Of a stretch of DNA of 26,291 bases, positions 24,378 through 26,291 are shown piece after piece. The notes beneath the pieces are model-generated. The model was not told where the DNA came from, did no database searches, and saw nothing but the letters and a program-made list of their open reading frames with translations. The DNA comes from Acidobacteriia bacterium UBA6623 (GTDB lineage Bacteria > Acidobacteriota > Terriglobia > Bryobacterales > UBA6623), in the NCBI GenBank assembly GCA_002433055.1, contig DJHJ01000044.1, forward strand, positions 1 through 26,291, read 5' to 3'. Positions within the stretch are counted from its first letter, which is position 1, and the number at the start of each line of letters is the position of its first letter. The position numbers and the translations under genes were made by a program.

Positions 24378-25763
24378 TCAACTCAACAGTGGCTTCACAA
24401 CTCGCCCGTGAACGTCAGTGAGTCGATAATCACGACCCGCGTGCCGGTAAGTCAATCTTGTGTGATCAAAACCAAGCAGATGCAGAATAGTTGCCTGGAA
24501 ATCATGAACTGTCACTACGTTCTCTGCAACTTCATCGCCCATCTCGTCACTTTCTCCATAGGTCATACCACCCTTGACTCCAGCACCAGCAAGCCATGAG
24601 GAATATACCTTTGCGTGATGGCCTCTCCCTTCAGCAGTGGGATCCGGAACGAAAGGCGGTCGCCCGAACTCAGTTGTCCAGACAATCAGCGTGTCATCAA
24701 ACATCCCACGTGATTTCAAATCCTTGATTAGAGCTGCAATCGGCTGATCTACGTTCTTTGCTAAACGGTTGTAGGTGCTCATGTGAGAATGTGTATCCCA
24801 GTTGTAGTCAATGCGGGTACCACCATCAATCAACTCTATAAACCGCACACCGCGTTCCGCCATGCGCCGAGCCACTAAACATTGCCAGCCAAAACCATCT
24901 TTGCTACCACGTTCAAGCCCATACAGTTGCAATGTAGCGTCAGATTCCGTCGAAAAATCGAACAGCTCCGGAGCCTGCATCTGCATTCCAAACGCTGTCT
25001 CAAAAGACTTAATGCGCGCCTTTAAATTGCTGTCGTTTTCTCGGCCCCTGAGGTGCTGGCGGTTGAAATATTCCACCATGTCCAATTCGGTTTCTTGCAA
25101 CGAGCTGGTTGCCGAGCGACGGTGCATATTGGGGATTGGCTCTATGCCCGGAACAATACGAGTACCTTGGTGAGAAACCGGCAGGAAATCCGAACCAAAG
25201 ACCTGGCCACCGGCATAAGGGAGCTCCGGTGCCACGACCATAAAGGACGGTAAATTTAGATTTTCCGTCCCTAGTCCATAACTCACCCAAGAGCCGATAC
25301 TAGGACGGTTAAACGTCCCCGAGCCGGTATGAATACCAATTGTCGCACCAAAATGATCCCCATTAATGTTTTTCATTGAGCGTACAACACAGAGGTCATC
25401 AGCCACGGTGCCTAGATGAGGGAATAGACTGCTAATAGGAATACCACTCTGTCCATAGCGTTTGAAGTCCCAGTCGCTACCTTTATAGAAGTTTCCCTCG
25501 GAATGCTTCTGTCCGTGTTTCTTTCTCAGGAAGGGCTTCGGGTCAAACGTGTCTATGTGAGAAACACCGCCAGTCATGAACAAGAATATGACGCGCTTGG
25601 CTTTTGGTGCGAAGTGAGGATTTTTAGCTGCCAAGGGGTTACCGGAATCATTGTTGGGTGCTCCATGAAGCATCTCCGCAAGCAGTCCCGGAAGTATCAA
25701 ACCACCCGATGCCAAGGAACGGATCGTTTGACGTCGCGTTAGACTTGCATTAAAACTCGCCAT
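24378..25763 (-). CDS. Tat-exported DUF1501 protein
   Basis: A 461-residue protein with a twin-arginine leader (TRRQTIRSLASGGLILPGLL, Arg10-Arg11), then the DUF1501 domain of the alkaline phosphatase/sulfatase-like superfamily. Typical pieces are VIFLFMTGGVSHIDTFDPKP, GDHFGATIGIHTG, WDTHSHM, VWTTEFGRPP and GRGHHAKVYSSWLAGAGVKGG. Conserved Asp/His residues suggest a metal site; the catalytic role is unknown. In Planctomycetes these genes are usually paired with a DUF1553/DUF1549 cytochrome-type gene, and the upstream 150 bases hold no such partner. ATG 25763 has GAGG upstream. Confidence 0.92.
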   Translation of the reverse strand: MASFNASLTRRQTIRSLASGGLILPGLLAEMLHGAPNNDSGNPLAAKNPHFAPKAKRVIFLFMTGGVSHIDTFDPKPFLRKKHGQKHSEGNFYKGSDWDFKRYGQSGIPISSLFPHLGTVADDLCVVRSMKNINGDHFGATIGIHTGSGTFNRPSIGSWVSYGLGTENLNLPSFMVVAPELPYAGGQVFGSDFLPVSHQGTRIVPGIEPIPNMHRRSATSSLQETELDMVEYFNRQHLRGRENDSNLKARIKSFETAFGMQMQAPELFDFSTESDATLQLYGLERGSKDGFGWQCLVARRMAERGVRFIELIDGGTRIDYNWDTHSHMSTYNRLAKNVDQPIAALIKDLKSRGMFDDTLIVWTTEFGRPPFVPDPTAEGRGHHAKVYSSWLAGAGVKGGMTYGESDEMGDEVAENVVTVHDFQATILHLLGFDHTRLTYRHAGRDYRLTDVHGRVVKPLLS

Positions 25764-25913
25764 GGGTGCCTCACTACACAGGGGGGGCGCAATCCCAACG
25801 TCTGCGACACAGGTATCGAATTGCCAGCAATAGCCCCATTACTCACCAGTATTTATAACAAATCAAGCCGCGAAAGGGGATAACTCGCCATAAAAACAAT
25901 CGTGACAGATACG

Positions 25914-26291
25914 CTAACTACCAGAGATCGCTCCCAGCACCGGCAGACGTGCTGGCAAAATCTCTATTTCAAGTGGCAGTCTTCCTAATGCCTCACCATC
26001 AACCTCAACTCGTGTAACGTCCTCCGATTCCGCACGAAGTTTTGCCACACGGTAGTGATCGATCTTAGGGTGACGATACACATCATTGGAATAAAGGATT
26101 GGTAGATCCTTTATAAACTCACGCGTGGTTAACTGTTGGATTGTTGTAACTTCAAGCATTCCATCATCCATCAACGCCCGTGGACAGGGCTGCATTCCGC
26201 CACCGTGATAACGGCCGTTGCCAATCGCCACGTTCGTAACAATTAAATCCAAAGACGACTCTCGGTTGTCATCAAGAGTCACGTGCACTCG
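25914..26291 (-). CDS. Diacylglycerol/lipid kinase-like protein, C-terminal part
   Basis: The C-terminal 126 codons of a gene that runs past the right end of the window. The sequence VTNVAIGNGRYHGGGMQPCPRALMDDGMLEV, given here only in part as GNGRYHGGGMQPCPRA and DDGMLEV, and the end VEVDGEALGRLPLEIEILP are typical of the DagK/YegS lipid kinase family, which phosphorylates diacylglycerol or related lipids. The nucleotide-binding N-terminal domain with its GGDGT motif would lie outside the window. The stop is at 25914-25916. Confidence 0.85.
   Translation of the reverse strand, partial: RVHVTLDDNRESSLDLIVTNVAIGNGRYHGGGMQPCPRALMDDGMLEVTTIQQLTTREFIKDLPILYSNDVYRHPKIDHYRVAKLRAESEDVTRVEVDGEALGRLPLEIEILPARLPVLGAISGS

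Overview
The window looks like chromosomal DNA of an uncultured, probably free-living (marine or soil) bacterium. HspQ, a full-length bacterial PEP carboxylase, a YgaP-like rhodanese and PurU point to Proteobacteria, most likely Gammaproteobacteria. The DUF1501, TPR and small exported proteins are of kinds also common in Acidobacteria and Planctomycetes, so the placement is tentative. Base composition is patchy. The blocks around 1-300 and 7770-8700 are strongly AT-rich (17 G+C in 60 bases at 8401-8460), while nearby DNA is GC-rich (41 in 60 at 9001-9060). Real acquisition of foreign DNA or a chimeric assembly could both explain this.

Left part (1-8840), a mosaic. A chorismate mutase-like gene runs into the 3' end of a tRNA. 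Three direct copies of the 3' half of tRNA-Pro(UGG), from anticodon loop to CCA, lie at 421-466, 1527-1572 and 6380-6424. They bracket an HpcH/HpaI-type aldolase and then an Nramp-like transporter plus ppc. This is the pattern expected of successive integrations at a tRNA gene, but no integrase is in view. A 51-bp copy of the 3' end of a short-chain dehydrogenase gene lies beyond ppc, so ppc sits between direct repeats. Next come SDR and folB, then an AT-rich purU block with gene scraps at both edges.

Middle (8842-16065, all + strand). A coupled set encodes a YIP1 membrane protein, a rhodanese-DUF2892 protein and an SDR. A bicupin and an L-galactose-dehydrogenase-like aldo/keto reductase follow, and may handle a sugar. 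Then come a dual CDGSH iron-sulfur protein, HspQ and an OsmC/Ohr-family gene. In the OsmC gene the reactive cysteine codon is TGA, the frame continues normally after it, and a SECIS-like hairpin starts a few bases downstream. I read it as a selenoprotein; it is the best find in the window. Three small exported proteins follow, one with a chalcone-isomerase-like domain.

Right part (16070-26291, mostly - strand). An exported TPR protein and an exported nucleoside-hydrolase-like protein are followed by a tightly packed coxS-coxL-coxM-coxG operon for a form II aerobic CO-dehydrogenase-like molybdenum hydroxylase. The coxS leader contains a duplicated segment. A + strand ADP-ribosylglycohydrolase-like protein has lost its metal-binding residues. 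A strong hairpin terminator separates it from a Tat-exported DUF1501 protein. The window ends inside a lipid/diacylglycerol-kinase-like gene.
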